A DNA stretch of 34,582 nucleotides. It comes from Streptomyces sp. CB02056. Lineage in GTDB: Bacteria > Actinomycetota > Actinomycetes > Streptomycetales > Streptomycetaceae. The notes beneath the pieces were generated by a model. That model ran no database searches. It was not told the origin of the DNA and saw nothing but the letters and a program-made list of their open reading frames with translations. The position numbers were made by a program, and so were the translations under genes. Below are positions 23,661 through 31,599 of this stretch, piece after piece. The stretch covers positions 119,420-154,001 of the forward strand of contig NZ_LIPD01000017.1 of NCBI RefSeq assembly GCF_001905545.1. The letters are read 5' to 3'. Each line of letters starts with the position of its first letter. The first letter of the stretch is position 1.

Positions 23661-25187
23661 GTGCCGACCCCCACCCGCCTCCGCCTCACCGGACTGGCCG
23701 AGCGCCTGCCCGAGCGCGTCCGTACCCGTGTTCTCACCGGGTACTGGACCAGGCTGGTGCCGGTGCTCGCGCTGGTCGCGCTGCTCACCCACATCCCCTC
23801 CTTCGCCCGGCCCGTCTGGAGCCCGGACGAGGGCTTCCTGGCCACCCAGGCCCGGATGCTGGCGGACGGCGGGGTGCTGTACGACACCGTGGTGGACCGC
23901 AAACCACCGCTGCTGCCCTGGCTCTACCAGGCCTGCTTCGCGGTCTTCGGCTCCGCCTCGCTCTGGCCGCTGCGCACCCTGGCGGTGGTGGCCCACCTGG
24001 TCACCGCGATCCTGCTGGCCTCGATCGCCCGCGGCCGCTGGGGCAACCGGGCCGGGGCCGGGGCCGGACTGCTCTACCTGCTGGTCTCCATCGGGCTCTC
24101 CCCGGAGGACACCCAGGCGGCGACCTTCGAGGTCTTCATGCTGCCCGCCATGGTGGCCGCCTTCCGGTACGCCGAACGGCGCCGCTGGCTGGCCGCGGGC
24201 ATCGCGGTCGCCCTCTGCTCACTGACCAAGCAGACCGGCGGCGCGGTGCTGCTGCCGGTGCTCTGGATGCTGTTCCAGGACGCCCGCCGGCGCGGGGTGC
24301 GCTGGCCGCCCGCGCTGTTCAAGATCGGGTTCGGCTTCACCCTGCCGATAGCGCTGGTCGCGGTGATCCTCACCAAGCCCAAGGGCTTCCTCTTCTGGGT
24401 GGTCACCGGCAGCGGCGACTACGCCTCCTTCGGCGGCGCCTGGCTCCAGATGCTCGGCCGGGCCTTCGGCAACTCGGCCATCCTGGCCGCGGCCGGCCTG
24501 GGCTTCCTGCTCCCGGTCGGACGCCGGCTCTGGCTCAAGCACCGCCACCGCCCGCTGCCGGTGGCCGGCGAGGAGCACGGCTCGACCACCGACCTGTGGG
24601 TCTGGCTGCTCTCCTCGGTCGTCGCGGTCAGCGTGGGCTTCCACTTCTTCGGCCACTACTACCTCCAGCTGATCCCGCCGCTGGTGCTGCTGGGCACCGG
24701 GGCGGTCGCCACCTCGGCGATCCGCTGGAAGCCCGTCCTGCTGTACACCACGGCCGCCGCCACGGTGTTCTGGAGCCTGGCGCTGGCCTGGCCGGGGGAG
24801 CGGCTCAACCGCACCACCGAGGTCGCCACCGCCGTCGCCGCCCAGACCACCCCCAAGGACACCGTGCTGGTCTGGGGCATGCACCCCGAGCTGTACTGGC
24901 TGGCCGACCGCAAGCCCGCCACCCGCTACCTGACCGCCGGCTTCCTCACCAACTACAGCGGCGGCAAGGACGGCAACCAGAACGTCGGCGAGCAGTTCAG
25001 CGTCTCCAACGCCTGGCAGACCTTCGACAAGGAGCTGGCCAACGGCCTGCCCGAGGTCGTGGTCGACGACTCCGGCATCGCCCCGTACCAGCCGGTCATG
25101 GTCCCCCGGATCGAGAACCTGCTGGACACCCACTACGAGATGGTCGGCGTCTTCGCCGACACGGTGGTGTACCGCCTCAAGCACTGA
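23661..25187 (+). CDS. GT39/PMT-like integral membrane glycosyltransferase
   Basis: About 508 aa. A polytopic membrane protein with around nine to eleven hydrophobic helices. The first helix (LVPVLALVALLTHIPSF) is followed by the extracytoplasmic PVWSPDEGFLATQARML, whose Asp-Glu pair is the catalytic-type signature of ArnT/PMT-like (GT-C) enzymes using polyprenyl-phosphate sugars. Further loops include VDRKPPLLPWLYQ. The C-terminal about 120 residues (from TPKDTVLVWGM) form a soluble outer-face domain. GTG 23661 is preferred (see the -10-like hexamer). It is monocistronic, ended by repeats and a terminator. Acceptor and donor are unknown. It probably glycosylates a cell-surface lipid, glycan or protein. 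Confidence 0.82.
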   Translation: MPTPTRLRLTGLAERLPERVRTRVLTGYWTRLVPVLALVALLTHIPSFARPVWSPDEGFLATQARMLADGGVLYDTVVDRKPPLLPWLYQACFAVFGSASLWPLRTLAVVAHLVTAILLASIARGRWGNRAGAGAGLLYLLVSIGLSPEDTQAATFEVFMLPAMVAAFRYAERRRWLAAGIAVALCSLTKQTGGAVLLPVLWMLFQDARRRGVRWPPALFKIGFGFTLPIALVAVILTKPKGFLFWVVTGSGDYASFGGAWLQMLGRAFGNSAILAAAGLGFLLPVGRRLWLKHRHRPLPVAGEEHGSTTDLWVWLLSSVVAVSVGFHFFGHYYLQLIPPLVLLGTGAVATSAIRWKPVLLYTTAAATVFWSLALAWPGERLNRTTEVATAVAAQTTPKDTVLVWGMHPELYWLADRKPATRYLTAGFLTNYSGGKDGNQNVGEQFSVSNAWQTFDKELANGLPEVVVDDSGIAPYQPVMVPRIENLLDTHYEMVGVFADTVVYRLKH

Positions 25188-25210
25188 GGCGGCCCGCACC
25201 CGGTTTCCTC

Positions 25211-25311
25211 GCGGCAACGCCGTACACACGAACTCCTGGCGGAAACGCCGTACACAGGACCTCGGGCGGAAACGCCATACACGCCGCGTCCGGGCGGCAG
25301 CCCCGTACACA
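25211..25311 (+). repeat. Four tandem ~28-bp repeats, each with a small hairpin
   Basis: Cores of 18 nt begin at 25211, 25239, 25266 and 25294. The consensus is GCGGAAACGCCGTACACA. Copies 2 and 3 form GGCG-GAAA-CGCC (GNRA tetraloop). Copy 1 forms GCG-GCAA-CGC, and copy 4 changes both stem sides to GGGC/GCCC. A conserved GTACACA (ATACACG in copy 3) follows each stem. The array ends in the terminator below. Confidence 0.85.
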
Positions 25312-25356
25312 CGGAGGAGCCCCGGTGACCGCATGGTCACCGGGGCTCCTCCGTGT
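25309..25356. terminator. Very strong bidirectional terminator
   Basis: A perfect 22-bp stem (25309-25330 with 25335-25356) with a GCAT loop lies between the convergent GT39-like gene (plus) and the FadB-like gene (minus, stop at 25369). Confidence 0.93.
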
Positions 25357-25368
25357 TCGGGCCCTGCG

Positions 25369-27516
25369 TTACGCGGGCACCGAGGCCACGCCGGGGGCGA
25401 GGAAGGCCTTGCCGTTCACCCGCTCCGAGACGCCCTCACGGTCCAGGTACGGGGTGATCCCGCCCAGGTGGAAGGGCCAGCCGGCACCGGTGATCATGCA
25501 GAGGTCGATGTCCTGCGCCTCGGCGACGACACCCTCCTCCAGCATCAGGCCGATCTCCTGCGCCACGGCCTCCAGGGCGCGGGCGCGGACCTGCTCCCCG
25601 GTGAGCACCGAGTCGCCGAAGGTCAGCAGCTCCAGCACCTCGGGGTCGAGGACCTGCTGGCCGTCCGTCCAGGTGTAGAAGCCGCGCTTGCCGGCCTTGA
25701 CCACCTTGGCGAGGTTCTCGGAGACGGTGAACCGCTCCGGGAAGGCGCCGTGCAGGGTCTCCGAGACGTGCAGGGCGATGGCCGGGCCGACCAGCTCCAG
25801 CAGCACGATCGGGGACATCGGCAGGCCGAGCGGCTCGACGGCCTTCTCGACGTCGGCGATCGGGGTGCCCTCGTCGATGATGCCCTGGATCTCGCCCATG
25901 AAGCGGGTCAGGATCCGGTTCACCACGAACGCGGGGCGGTCCTTGCAGAGCACCGAGGTCTTCTTCAGCTTCTTGGACACCGCGAAGGCGGTGGCCAGCG
26001 AGGCGTCGTCCGTCGAGTCGCCGCGGACGATCTCCAGCAGCGGCAGGATCGCGACCGGGTTGAAGAAGTGGAAGCCGACGACCCGCTCGGGGTGCTTCAG
26101 CTTCGAGGCCATCTCGGTGACCGACAGCGAGGAGGTGTTGGTCGCCAGCACGCAGGTCGGCGAGACCACGTTCTCCAGGTCCGCGAAGACGGCCTGCTTG
26201 ACGCCCATCTCCTCGAACACGGCCTCGATGACGAAGTCCGCGTCGCCGAAGGCGGCGGCCTTGTCCAGCGAGCCGGAGACCAGGCCCTTGAGACGGTTGG
26301 CCTTGTCCTGGCCGATCCGGCCCTTGCCGAGCAGCTTGTCGATCTCGGCGTGGACGTAGCCGACGCCCTTGTCCACGCGCTCCTGGTCGATGTCGGTGAG
26401 GACCACCGGCACCTCCAGACGGCGGGCGAACAGCAGCGCCAGCTGCGAGGCCATCAGGCCGGCGCCGACGACGCCGACCTTGGTGACCGGGCGGGCCAGC
26501 GACGTGTCCGGCGCGCCGACCGGGCGCTTGGCCCGGCGCTGCACCAGGTTGAAGGCGTAGATGCCGCTGCGCAGCTCGCCGCTCATGATGAGGTCGGCCA
26601 GGGCCGCGTCCTCGGCGTCGAAGCCGGCCTGCAGGCTGGCCTTGTCCGCGAGGTCGAAGTCCTTGGCGGCGGCGATGATGTCCAGCGCCCTGTAGGCGGC
26701 CGGAGCGGCGCCGTGCACCTTGGCGTCGGCGACCATGCGGCCCCAGAGGACGGCGTCGTCCCAGGCCTTGCCGCGGTCGATCGCCTCGCGCTCGACGACG
26801 ACGTCGCCCTTGACGACCTTGGCGGCCCAGAGCAGCGACTGCTCCAGGAAGTCGGCCGGCTCGAAGATCGCGTCGGCGATCCCCAGCTCGAACACGTCCT
26901 TGCCCTTGAGCTGCTTGTTCTGGTTCATCGAGTTCTCGACGATGACCTTGACGGCCTTACCGGCACCCACCAGGTTCGGCAGGATGGTGCAGCCGCCCCA
27001 GCCGGGGACGAGGCCGAGGAAGACCTCGGGCAGCGAGAAGGCCGGGACGCCCGCCGACACCGTGCGGTAGTCGCAGTGCAGGCCGACCTCGACGCCGCCG
27101 CCCATCGCCGCGCCGTTGTAGAAGGCGAAGGTGGGGACGGGCAGCGTGGCGATCCGCTGGAAGACGTCGTGGCCGCCCTTGCCGATGGCCAGCGCGTCCG
27201 CGTGCTCCTTGAGCAGCTCGACGCCCTTGAGGTCGGCGCCGACCGCGAAGATGAACGGCTTGCCGGTGATCGCGGCACCGACGATCGTGCCCTCGGCGGC
27301 CTCGGCCGCGACCTGGTCCAGCGCCTCGTTCAGCTTGAGCAGCGAGCCCGGGCCGAAGGTGGTCGGCTTGGTGTGGTCGAAGCCGTTGTCCAGGGTGATC
27401 AGGGCCAGCCGGCCGGCCTGCAGCGGCAGGTCGAGGTGGCGGACGTGCGCGGTCGTGACGACCTCGCCCGGGAAGAGCTCGGCGCCGCGGGTCAGCAGCT
27501 CGGTGGTGTTCGTCAT
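25369..27516 (-). CDS. fadB: Fatty-acid oxidation complex alpha subunit (enoyl-CoA hydratase/3-hydroxyacyl-CoA dehydrogenase)
   Basis: This 715-aa bifunctional enzyme carries out the hydration and dehydrogenation steps of beta-oxidation. The N-terminal crotonase domain shows VGADLKGVE, NGAAMGGGVEVGLHCDYR (E143) and SLPEVFLGLVPGWGG (E164). The dehydrogenase half starts near residue 344 with KVGVVGAGLMASQLA (NAD loop), then NTSSLSV and VVGFHFFNPVAILPLLEI (catalytic His), and a C-terminal 3HCDH domain. ATG 27516 is taken, 2 nt after the thiolase stop. GTG 27522 overlapping that stop is an alternative. It is co-transcribed with the thiolase, forming the alpha/beta pair of a FadBA-like complex. 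Confidence 0.95.
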   Translation of the reverse strand: MTNTTELLTRGAELFPGEVVTTAHVRHLDLPLQAGRLALITLDNGFDHTKPTTFGPGSLLKLNEALDQVAAEAAEGTIVGAAITGKPFIFAVGADLKGVELLKEHADALAIGKGGHDVFQRIATLPVPTFAFYNGAAMGGGVEVGLHCDYRTVSAGVPAFSLPEVFLGLVPGWGGCTILPNLVGAGKAVKVIVENSMNQNKQLKGKDVFELGIADAIFEPADFLEQSLLWAAKVVKGDVVVEREAIDRGKAWDDAVLWGRMVADAKVHGAAPAAYRALDIIAAAKDFDLADKASLQAGFDAEDAALADLIMSGELRSGIYAFNLVQRRAKRPVGAPDTSLARPVTKVGVVGAGLMASQLALLFARRLEVPVVLTDIDQERVDKGVGYVHAEIDKLLGKGRIGQDKANRLKGLVSGSLDKAAAFGDADFVIEAVFEEMGVKQAVFADLENVVSPTCVLATNTSSLSVTEMASKLKHPERVVGFHFFNPVAILPLLEIVRGDSTDDASLATAFAVSKKLKKTSVLCKDRPAFVVNRILTRFMGEIQGIIDEGTPIADVEKAVEPLGLPMSPIVLLELVGPAIALHVSETLHGAFPERFTVSENLAKVVKAGKRGFYTWTDGQQVLDPEVLELLTFGDSVLTGEQVRARALEAVAQEIGLMLEEGVVAEAQDIDLCMITGAGWPFHLGGITPYLDREGVSERVNGKAFLAPGVASVPA

Positions 27517-27518
27517 GG

Positions 27519-28763
27519 TCACTTACCACCCTCGAGCTCGGTGTTCTGGGTCGCTCCGCTCCAGTGGGGGTTCTCCCAGATGATGGTGCCGCCCATGCCG
27601 AAGCCGATGCACATCGTGGTGAGGCCGTAGCGGACGTCCGGGCGCTGCTCGAAGCGGCGGGCCAGCTGGTTCATCAGGCGCACGCCGGAGGAGGCCAGCG
27701 GGTGGCCGAAGGCGATCGCGCCGCCGTACGGGTTGACCCGCTCGTCGTCGTCCGCGATGCCGTAGTGGTCCAGGAAGGACAGGACCTGGACGGCGAAGGC
27801 CTCGTTGATCTCGAAGGCCTGGATGTCGTCGATGGTCAGGCCGGCCTTGGCCAGCGCCTTCTCGGTGGCCGGCACCGGGCCGATGCCCATGACCTCGGGC
27901 TCGACGCCCGCGAAGGCGAAGGAGACCAGGCGCATCTTGACCGGGAGGCCGAGCTCCTCGGCGACGTCCTCGGCGGCCAGTAGCGAGGCGGTGGCGCCGT
28001 CGTTCAGACCGGCCGAGTTGCCCGCGGTGATGTTGCCGTGCGGGCGGAACGGGGTCTTCAGGCCGGCCAGCGACTCCATCGTGGTGCCCGGGCGCAGCGG
28101 CTCGTCCACGGTGGCCAGGCCCCAGCCGGTCTCGCCGACCTCGGGGTTGGTGTTGCGGATCGAGATCGGCACCAGGTCGGGCTGGATGTCGCCGTTGGCG
28201 TACGCCTTGGCGGCCTTCTCCTGGGAGCGCACGGCGTAGGCGTCGCAGCGCTCCTTGGTCAGGTGCGGGAACCGGTCGTGCAGGTTCTCCGCGGTCATGC
28301 CCATGAACAGGGCGGACTCGTCGACCAGCTTCTCGGAGACGAAGCGCGGGTTCGGGTCGACGCCCTCGCCCATCGGGTGGCGGCCCATGTGCTCGACACC
28401 GCCGGCCACGACCACGTCGTACGCGCCGAAGGCGATGCCGCCGGCGGTGGTGGTCACGGCGGTCAGCGCGCCGGCGCACATGCGGTCGATCGCGTAGCCG
28501 GGGACGGACTTCGGCAGGCCGGACAGCAGGGCGGCGGTGCGCCCGATGGTCAGGCCCTGGTCGCCGATCTGCGTGGTGGCCGCGACGGCGACCTCGTCGA
28601 TGCGCTCGACGGGCAGGTTCGGGTTACGGCGCACGAGCTCCCGGATGCACTTGACGACGAGGTCGTCGGCGCGCGTCTCGTGGTAGATGCCCTTCGGGCC
28701 TGCCTTGCCGAACGGGGTGCGGACGCCATCGACGAAGACGACGTCCCTCGCGGTACGAGGCAC
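27519..28763 (-). CDS. fadA: Acetyl-CoA acyltransferase (3-ketoacyl-CoA thiolase)
   Basis: This 414-aa thiolase cleaves 3-ketoacyl-CoA with CoA, the last step of beta-oxidation. Catalytic residues are C96 in AIDRMCAGALTAV (nucleophile), H354 in AIAFGHPLASSG, and C385 in TTMCIGFGMGGT. NEAFAVQVL and NITAGNSAGLNDGA are the usual thiolase loops. GTG 28763 is chosen since GGAGGAG lies about 8 nt upstream. The extra nine codons upstream are not needed. It is the first gene of a two-gene operon with the FadB-like subunit. The TACC-N4-GGTA site at 28849-28860 may control it. Confidence 0.95.
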   Translation of the reverse strand: MPRTARDVVFVDGVRTPFGKAGPKGIYHETRADDLVVKCIRELVRRNPNLPVERIDEVAVAATTQIGDQGLTIGRTAALLSGLPKSVPGYAIDRMCAGALTAVTTTAGGIAFGAYDVVVAGGVEHMGRHPMGEGVDPNPRFVSEKLVDESALFMGMTAENLHDRFPHLTKERCDAYAVRSQEKAAKAYANGDIQPDLVPISIRNTNPEVGETGWGLATVDEPLRPGTTMESLAGLKTPFRPHGNITAGNSAGLNDGATASLLAAEDVAEELGLPVKMRLVSFAFAGVEPEVMGIGPVPATEKALAKAGLTIDDIQAFEINEAFAVQVLSFLDHYGIADDDERVNPYGGAIAFGHPLASSGVRLMNQLARRFEQRPDVRYGLTTMCIGFGMGGTIIWENPHWSGATQNTELEGGK

Positions 28764-28848
28764 GGGGGCTCTCCTCCCAGGGACCAACATGACGATTGGG
28801 CGGGCTGCCGCCGTCGAAGACCCGAGCGGCGCCGCATCACCGCCATGC

Positions 28849-28860
28849 TACCCGCCGGTA
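28849..28860 (-). promoter_or_regulatory. TACC-N4-GGTA operator-like site before the thiolase operon
   Basis: On the minus strand GTTACC-GGCG-GGTAGC is immediately followed by AT, so TAGCAT can serve as a -10 overlapping the repeat. Four-base arms are exact. Such sites resemble operators of TetR-type acyl-CoA regulators, by recollection. The position 85 nt before the start fits. Confidence 0.35.
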
Positions 28861-28950
28861 ACCAACCTGCCCAGGCCCCTCGGAGGGATCCGACCATGTG
28901 TCCCCCGACACGTTCCCCGGCCCGTCCGACCAGGAGCGTCGTTTCCGGGC

Positions 28951-29002
28951 GCGACGAACGGGTGCGACGAGCCGGTACGACGACGGGGTACGACGAAGGG
29001 GA
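28951..29002. repeat. Four tandem 13-bp repeats
   Basis: Units start at 28951, 28964, 28977 and 28990. The consensus is RCGACGANCGGGT, exactly 13 bp each. The fourth unit runs into the terminator stem. Confidence 0.8.
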
Positions 29003-29029
29003 TGCCACCCGTACGGATGACATCCCCTT
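28996..29029 (-). terminator. Terminator downstream of the RNase D gene
   Basis: A 9-bp perfect stem (28996-29004 with 29021-29029) encloses a CCGTACGG palindrome. It is 34 nt past the RNase D stop on the minus strand. The thiolase promoter lies further downstream. Confidence 0.7.
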
Positions 29030-29040
29030 CCACGTGTTGC

Positions 29041-29073
29041 CGTGATCGGTCCTGGAGCGTGATCAGTCCTGGG
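29041..29073. repeat. Near-perfect 16-17 bp tandem duplication across the RNase D stop codon
   Basis: CGTGATCGGTCCTGGAG (29041) is followed directly by CGTGATCAGTCCTGGG (29058). The second copy carries the last codons and TGA of the gene. It may be a replication-slippage duplication. Confidence 0.7.
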
Positions 29074-30304
29074 CCGCGGCCGCGGCGAACGCGGCGGCCA
29101 CCGCCGGCGCCACCAGGTCCACCTGCCACTGCCGGGCGCCGAACCCGCGCAGCGCGGCGGCCACGGCCTCGGGGCCCGGCTCGGCCGGCGGGTGCCAGCA
29201 GACCCGGCGGACGGTGTCCGGGGTCATCAGGTTCTCGGCCGGCACGTGGTAGCGCTCGGCCAGCTCGCTGATCGCGGCGCGCGCGCCGGACAGCCGGGCG
29301 GCGGCCACCGGGTCCTTCTCGGCCCAGGCCCGCGGCGGCGGCGGTCCGTCGTGCGGCGCGGTGGCCGGCGGCAGCATGTTCTCCGGGATCTCCCGGGCGC
29401 GCTGCACGGCCGCCAGCCACTGCTCCAGCTGGCGCCGGTGCACCCGCGGGCCGAAGCCCTGGACGGCCTGCAGGGCGGCGATGTTCAGCGGCATGGCCAG
29501 CGCGGCGTTGACGATCGCCGCGTCGGCGAGCACCCGGCCGGGGGAGACGTCGCGGTCCTGCGCCATCCGGTCGCGGACCAGCCACAGCTCGCGCACCACG
29601 GCCAGCTGACGGCGGCGGCGGATCTTGTGCAGCTGCGAGGTGCGGCGCCACGGGTCGTTGCGCGGGCCCGGGCGGGGCGCGGCGGCGATCGAGGCGAACT
29701 CCTCCATCGCCCAGCCGAGCTTGCCCTGGGCGTCCAGCTCCTGTTCGAGTGCGTCGCGCAGCTCGACCAGCACCTCGACGTCCAGAGCGGCGTAGCGCAG
29801 CCACGGCTCGGGCAGCGGGCGGGTGGACCAGTCGACTGCGGAGTGCTCCTTGGACAGGCTCAGTCCGAGCACGTTCTCGGTCATCGGCCCGAGGCCGACC
29901 CGTGCGAAGCCGGCGATCCGCCCGGCCAGCTCGGTGTCGAACAGGCGCTGGGGTCTCATGCCGACGTCGGACAGGCAGGGCAGGTCCTGGCTGGCCGCGT
30001 GGACGACCCACTCGGCGTCCTCGACGGCCTTGCCGAGCGCACTGAGGTCCGGGCAGGCGATCGGGTCGATCAGGGCGGAGCCGGAACCCGCGCGGCGCAG
30101 CTGGATGAGGTAGGCGCGCTGCCCGTAGCGGTAGCCGGAGGCCCGTTCGGCATCGACGGCCACCGGTCCGGTGCCCGCGGCGAAGGCGGCGACGACGGCG
30201 CCCAGCGCCTGTTCGTCCGCCACGACGGGCGGGATCCCCTCCCTCGGCTCAAGGAGCGGGACCGGGGCTGCTTCTTCTGGGATGGCTGCTACGGCGTCGG
30301 TCAC
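29063..30304 (-). CDS. rnd: Ribonuclease D-like 3'-5' exonuclease with HRDC domain
   Basis: This 413-aa protein is a DEDDy-type exonuclease that trims RNA 3' ends, in model organisms tRNA precursors. ExoI is VAVDAERASGYRYG (D51, E53), ExoII HAASQDLPCL (D107), and ExoIII LRYAALDVEVL (Y171, D175). An HRDC nucleic-acid-binding domain lies at about 250-305 (NIAALQAVQGFG), followed by a second helical HRDC-like domain. The start is GTG 30304, with only a G-run close by but a TACCCT hexamer 6 nt upstream, so it may be leaderless. The gene stands alone between hairpins. All catalytic residues are present. Confidence 0.92.
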   Translation of the reverse strand: MTDAVAAIPEEAAPVPLLEPREGIPPVVADEQALGAVVAAFAAGTGPVAVDAERASGYRYGQRAYLIQLRRAGSGSALIDPIACPDLSALGKAVEDAEWVVHAASQDLPCLSDVGMRPQRLFDTELAGRIAGFARVGLGPMTENVLGLSLSKEHSAVDWSTRPLPEPWLRYAALDVEVLVELRDALEQELDAQGKLGWAMEEFASIAAAPRPGPRNDPWRRTSQLHKIRRRRQLAVVRELWLVRDRMAQDRDVSPGRVLADAAIVNAALAMPLNIAALQAVQGFGPRVHRRQLEQWLAAVQRAREIPENMLPPATAPHDGPPPPRAWAEKDPVAAARLSGARAAISELAERYHVPAENLMTPDTVRRVCWHPPAEPGPEAVAAALRGFGARQWQVDLVAPAVAAAFAAAAAQD

Positions 30305-30316
30305 CCCCCAAGGGTA
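30305..30316 (-). promoter_or_regulatory. TACCCT -10-like hexamer at leaderless spacing before rnd
   Basis: Minus strand TACCCT (30316-30311), 6 nt, then GTG 30304. No -35 is recognised. The spacer up to 30503 also has imperfect direct repeats around GACGGGAGTTCGACGGCGGG near 30440-30490. Confidence 0.35.
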
Positions 30317-30503
30317 CGACGGTCCTCGCGGCCGGGAGTGTTGTCGGACTGGTCAGACTGTTGATCGCCCGGGGGCGGCCCGCCCCGCTCCGGGGCGCGG
30401 TTCGCCCGCCGCGGGCCCTCCGGGGGTGACGGGAGTCAGGTGACGGAGTTCGGCGGCGGGAGGTTGACGACGGGAGTTCGACGGCGGGCCCCGGAACAGC
30501 GCC

Positions 30504-30542
30504 GCGGCGGCCGAGGAGGAAACGTTCCTCCTCGGCCGCCGC
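30504..30542 (-). terminator. Terminator of whiI
   Basis: An 18-bp perfect stem (30504-30521 with 30525-30542) with a 3-nt loop lies 21 nt after the whiI stop on the minus strand. The AA/TT pairs close to the loop are unusual in this GC context. Confidence 0.9.
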
Positions 30543-30562
30543 AGCGGTCCGGAGCGTCCGGC

Positions 30563-31279
30563 TCAGTGGATGATGCCGGTGCGCAGCGCGACCGCGACCA
30601 TGCCGGCGCGGTCGCCGGTGCCCAGCTTGCGGGCGATCCGGGCGAGGTGGCTCTTCACGGTGAGCGCCGACAGGCCCATCGCCACGCCGATCGCCTTGTT
30701 GGACTGGCCCTCGGCGACCAGCCGCAGCACCTCGACCTCGCGGCCGGAAAGCTCGCGGTAGGCGGCCTGCTGCGCGCCGGGCGCACCAGGGGCTCCGGGG
30801 GCGCCCGGTGCTCCGGCCGCGCCCGGCATGCCCGGCATCCCGGGGCGGCGCATCCGGCCGGCCAGCCCGGCGGCGCCGAGCGGCATCCCGGGGCGGCCCG
30901 GCATCGCGACGTTCGTCCGGGTGCCGGTCACCACGTATCCCTTGACGCCGCCGGCCAGCGCGCTGCGGACCGCGCCGATGTCGTCGGCGGCGGACAGCGC
31001 CAGGCCGTTGGGCCAGCCCGCGGCGCGGGTCTCGGCGAGGATGGTCAGCCCGGAGCCGTCCGGGAGGTGGACGTCGGCGACGCAGATGTCGCGGGGGGTG
31101 GAGACCCGTGGGCGGGCCTCGGCGATGGAGGACACCTCGATCACGTCCCGGACACCGAGGGCCCACAGGTGGCGGGTGACGGTGTTTCGGACACGGGGAT
31201 CGGCGATGACCACCATGGCGGTGGGCTTGGTCGGCCGGTAGGCGACCACGTTTGCGGGGTGCTCAAGAAGGACCGACAC
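30563..31279 (-). CDS. whiI: WhiI, atypical response regulator for sporulation
   Basis: This 238-aa protein has an N-terminal receiver-like domain and a C-terminal LuxR/NarL helix-turn-helix (ELSGREVEVLRLVAEGQSN, ALTVKSHLARIARKLG). The start VSVLLEHPANVVAYRP, the end RTGIIH and the location next to DUF3000 and hemE match WhiI of streptomycetes as I recall it. There it acts late in aerial-hypha development, in part as a heterodimer with BldM. The receiver has D27 (one acidic residue of the usual pair), D69 in VADVHLPDGSG and K113, so the phosphorylation pocket is incomplete. A Gly/Ala/Pro/Met linker (about 125-170, repeated GAP) joins the domains. GTG 31279 has AGGAGG 5-6 nt upstream. No sensor kinase is adjacent. 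Confidence 0.88.
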   Translation of the reverse strand: MSVLLEHPANVVAYRPTKPTAMVVIADPRVRNTVTRHLWALGVRDVIEVSSIAEARPRVSTPRDICVADVHLPDGSGLTILAETRAAGWPNGLALSAADDIGAVRSALAGGVKGYVVTGTRTNVAMPGRPGMPLGAAGLAGRMRRPGMPGMPGAAGAPGAPGAPGAPGAQQAAYRELSGREVEVLRLVAEGQSNKAIGVAMGLSALTVKSHLARIARKLGTGDRAGMVAVALRTGIIH

Positions 31280-31359
31280 CAGGCCTCCTGCGGGGAGTGG
31301 CGGACGGAACCCCGATGGGGGCGGTCGGAGTGTTCCGCGTTGGGAAAGGGTCACAGACT

Positions 31360-31387
31360 GCTTCGGCAGCATCCGTGCCCGGCTTTA
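31360..31387 (-). promoter_or_regulatory. Candidate sigma-WhiG promoter of whiI
   Basis: On the minus strand TAAA (31387-31384) is followed by 16 nt and GCCGAAGC (31367-31360). The flagellar-type sigma-WhiG consensus, as I recall it, is TAAA-N15/16-GCCGATAA. TAAA and GCCGA match. Transcription would start near 31350, about 70 nt before GTG 31279. whiI is a known sigma-WhiG target in S. coelicolor. Confidence 0.65.
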
Positions 31388-31395
31388 GCGAAAGA

Positions 31396-31409
31396 TCACG
31401 ATCTAGTGA
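31396..31409. promoter_or_regulatory. TCAC-N6-GTGA palindromic site
   Basis: TCAC (31396-31399) and GTGA (31406-31409) lie 9 nt upstream of the TAAA -35 element. Half-sites of this kind are used by developmental regulators. The identity of the binder is not known from sequence. Confidence 0.4.
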
Positions 31410-31488
31410 GTAACAATACGGACAAATCGCGCAAATGATTGATGCGACATGCCTGGTATTCGCACAAAATCGATCAGATTTGGTGCCG

Positions 31489-31508
31489 ATCGGTCGGTAT
31501 CGACCGAT
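31489..31508. promoter_or_regulatory. 8-bp inverted repeat upstream of whiI
   Basis: ATCGGTCG (31489-31496), spacer GTAT, CGACCGAT (31501-31508). The arms are perfect. It is about 100 nt upstream of the promoter and 92 nt after the DUF3000 stop, so an operator for whiI is more likely than a terminator (no long GC stem). Confidence 0.4.
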
Positions 31509-31599
31509 GAATTGACGCAGAGCGGGTCCGAAGTCACACTCCGTCAGCCCTGGGGGTGGCGTCCGGCCCCCGGGTGCCGCCGGAGCCGCACACCACCCG

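Larger units (their letters stand above)
31280..31599. other. AT-richer regulatory region upstream of whiI
   Basis: No gene is seen in these 320 nt. About 31380-31515 is clearly richer in A/T than anything else in the window. It contains the sigma-WhiG-like promoter, a TCAC/GTGA site and an 8-bp inverted repeat. No convincing terminator for the DUF3000 gene is present. Confidence 0.7.

Noticed and set aside
25211..25311. CRISPR-like array
   Set aside because: Spacers are only about 9-10 nt and repeats degenerate. No cas genes are nearby.
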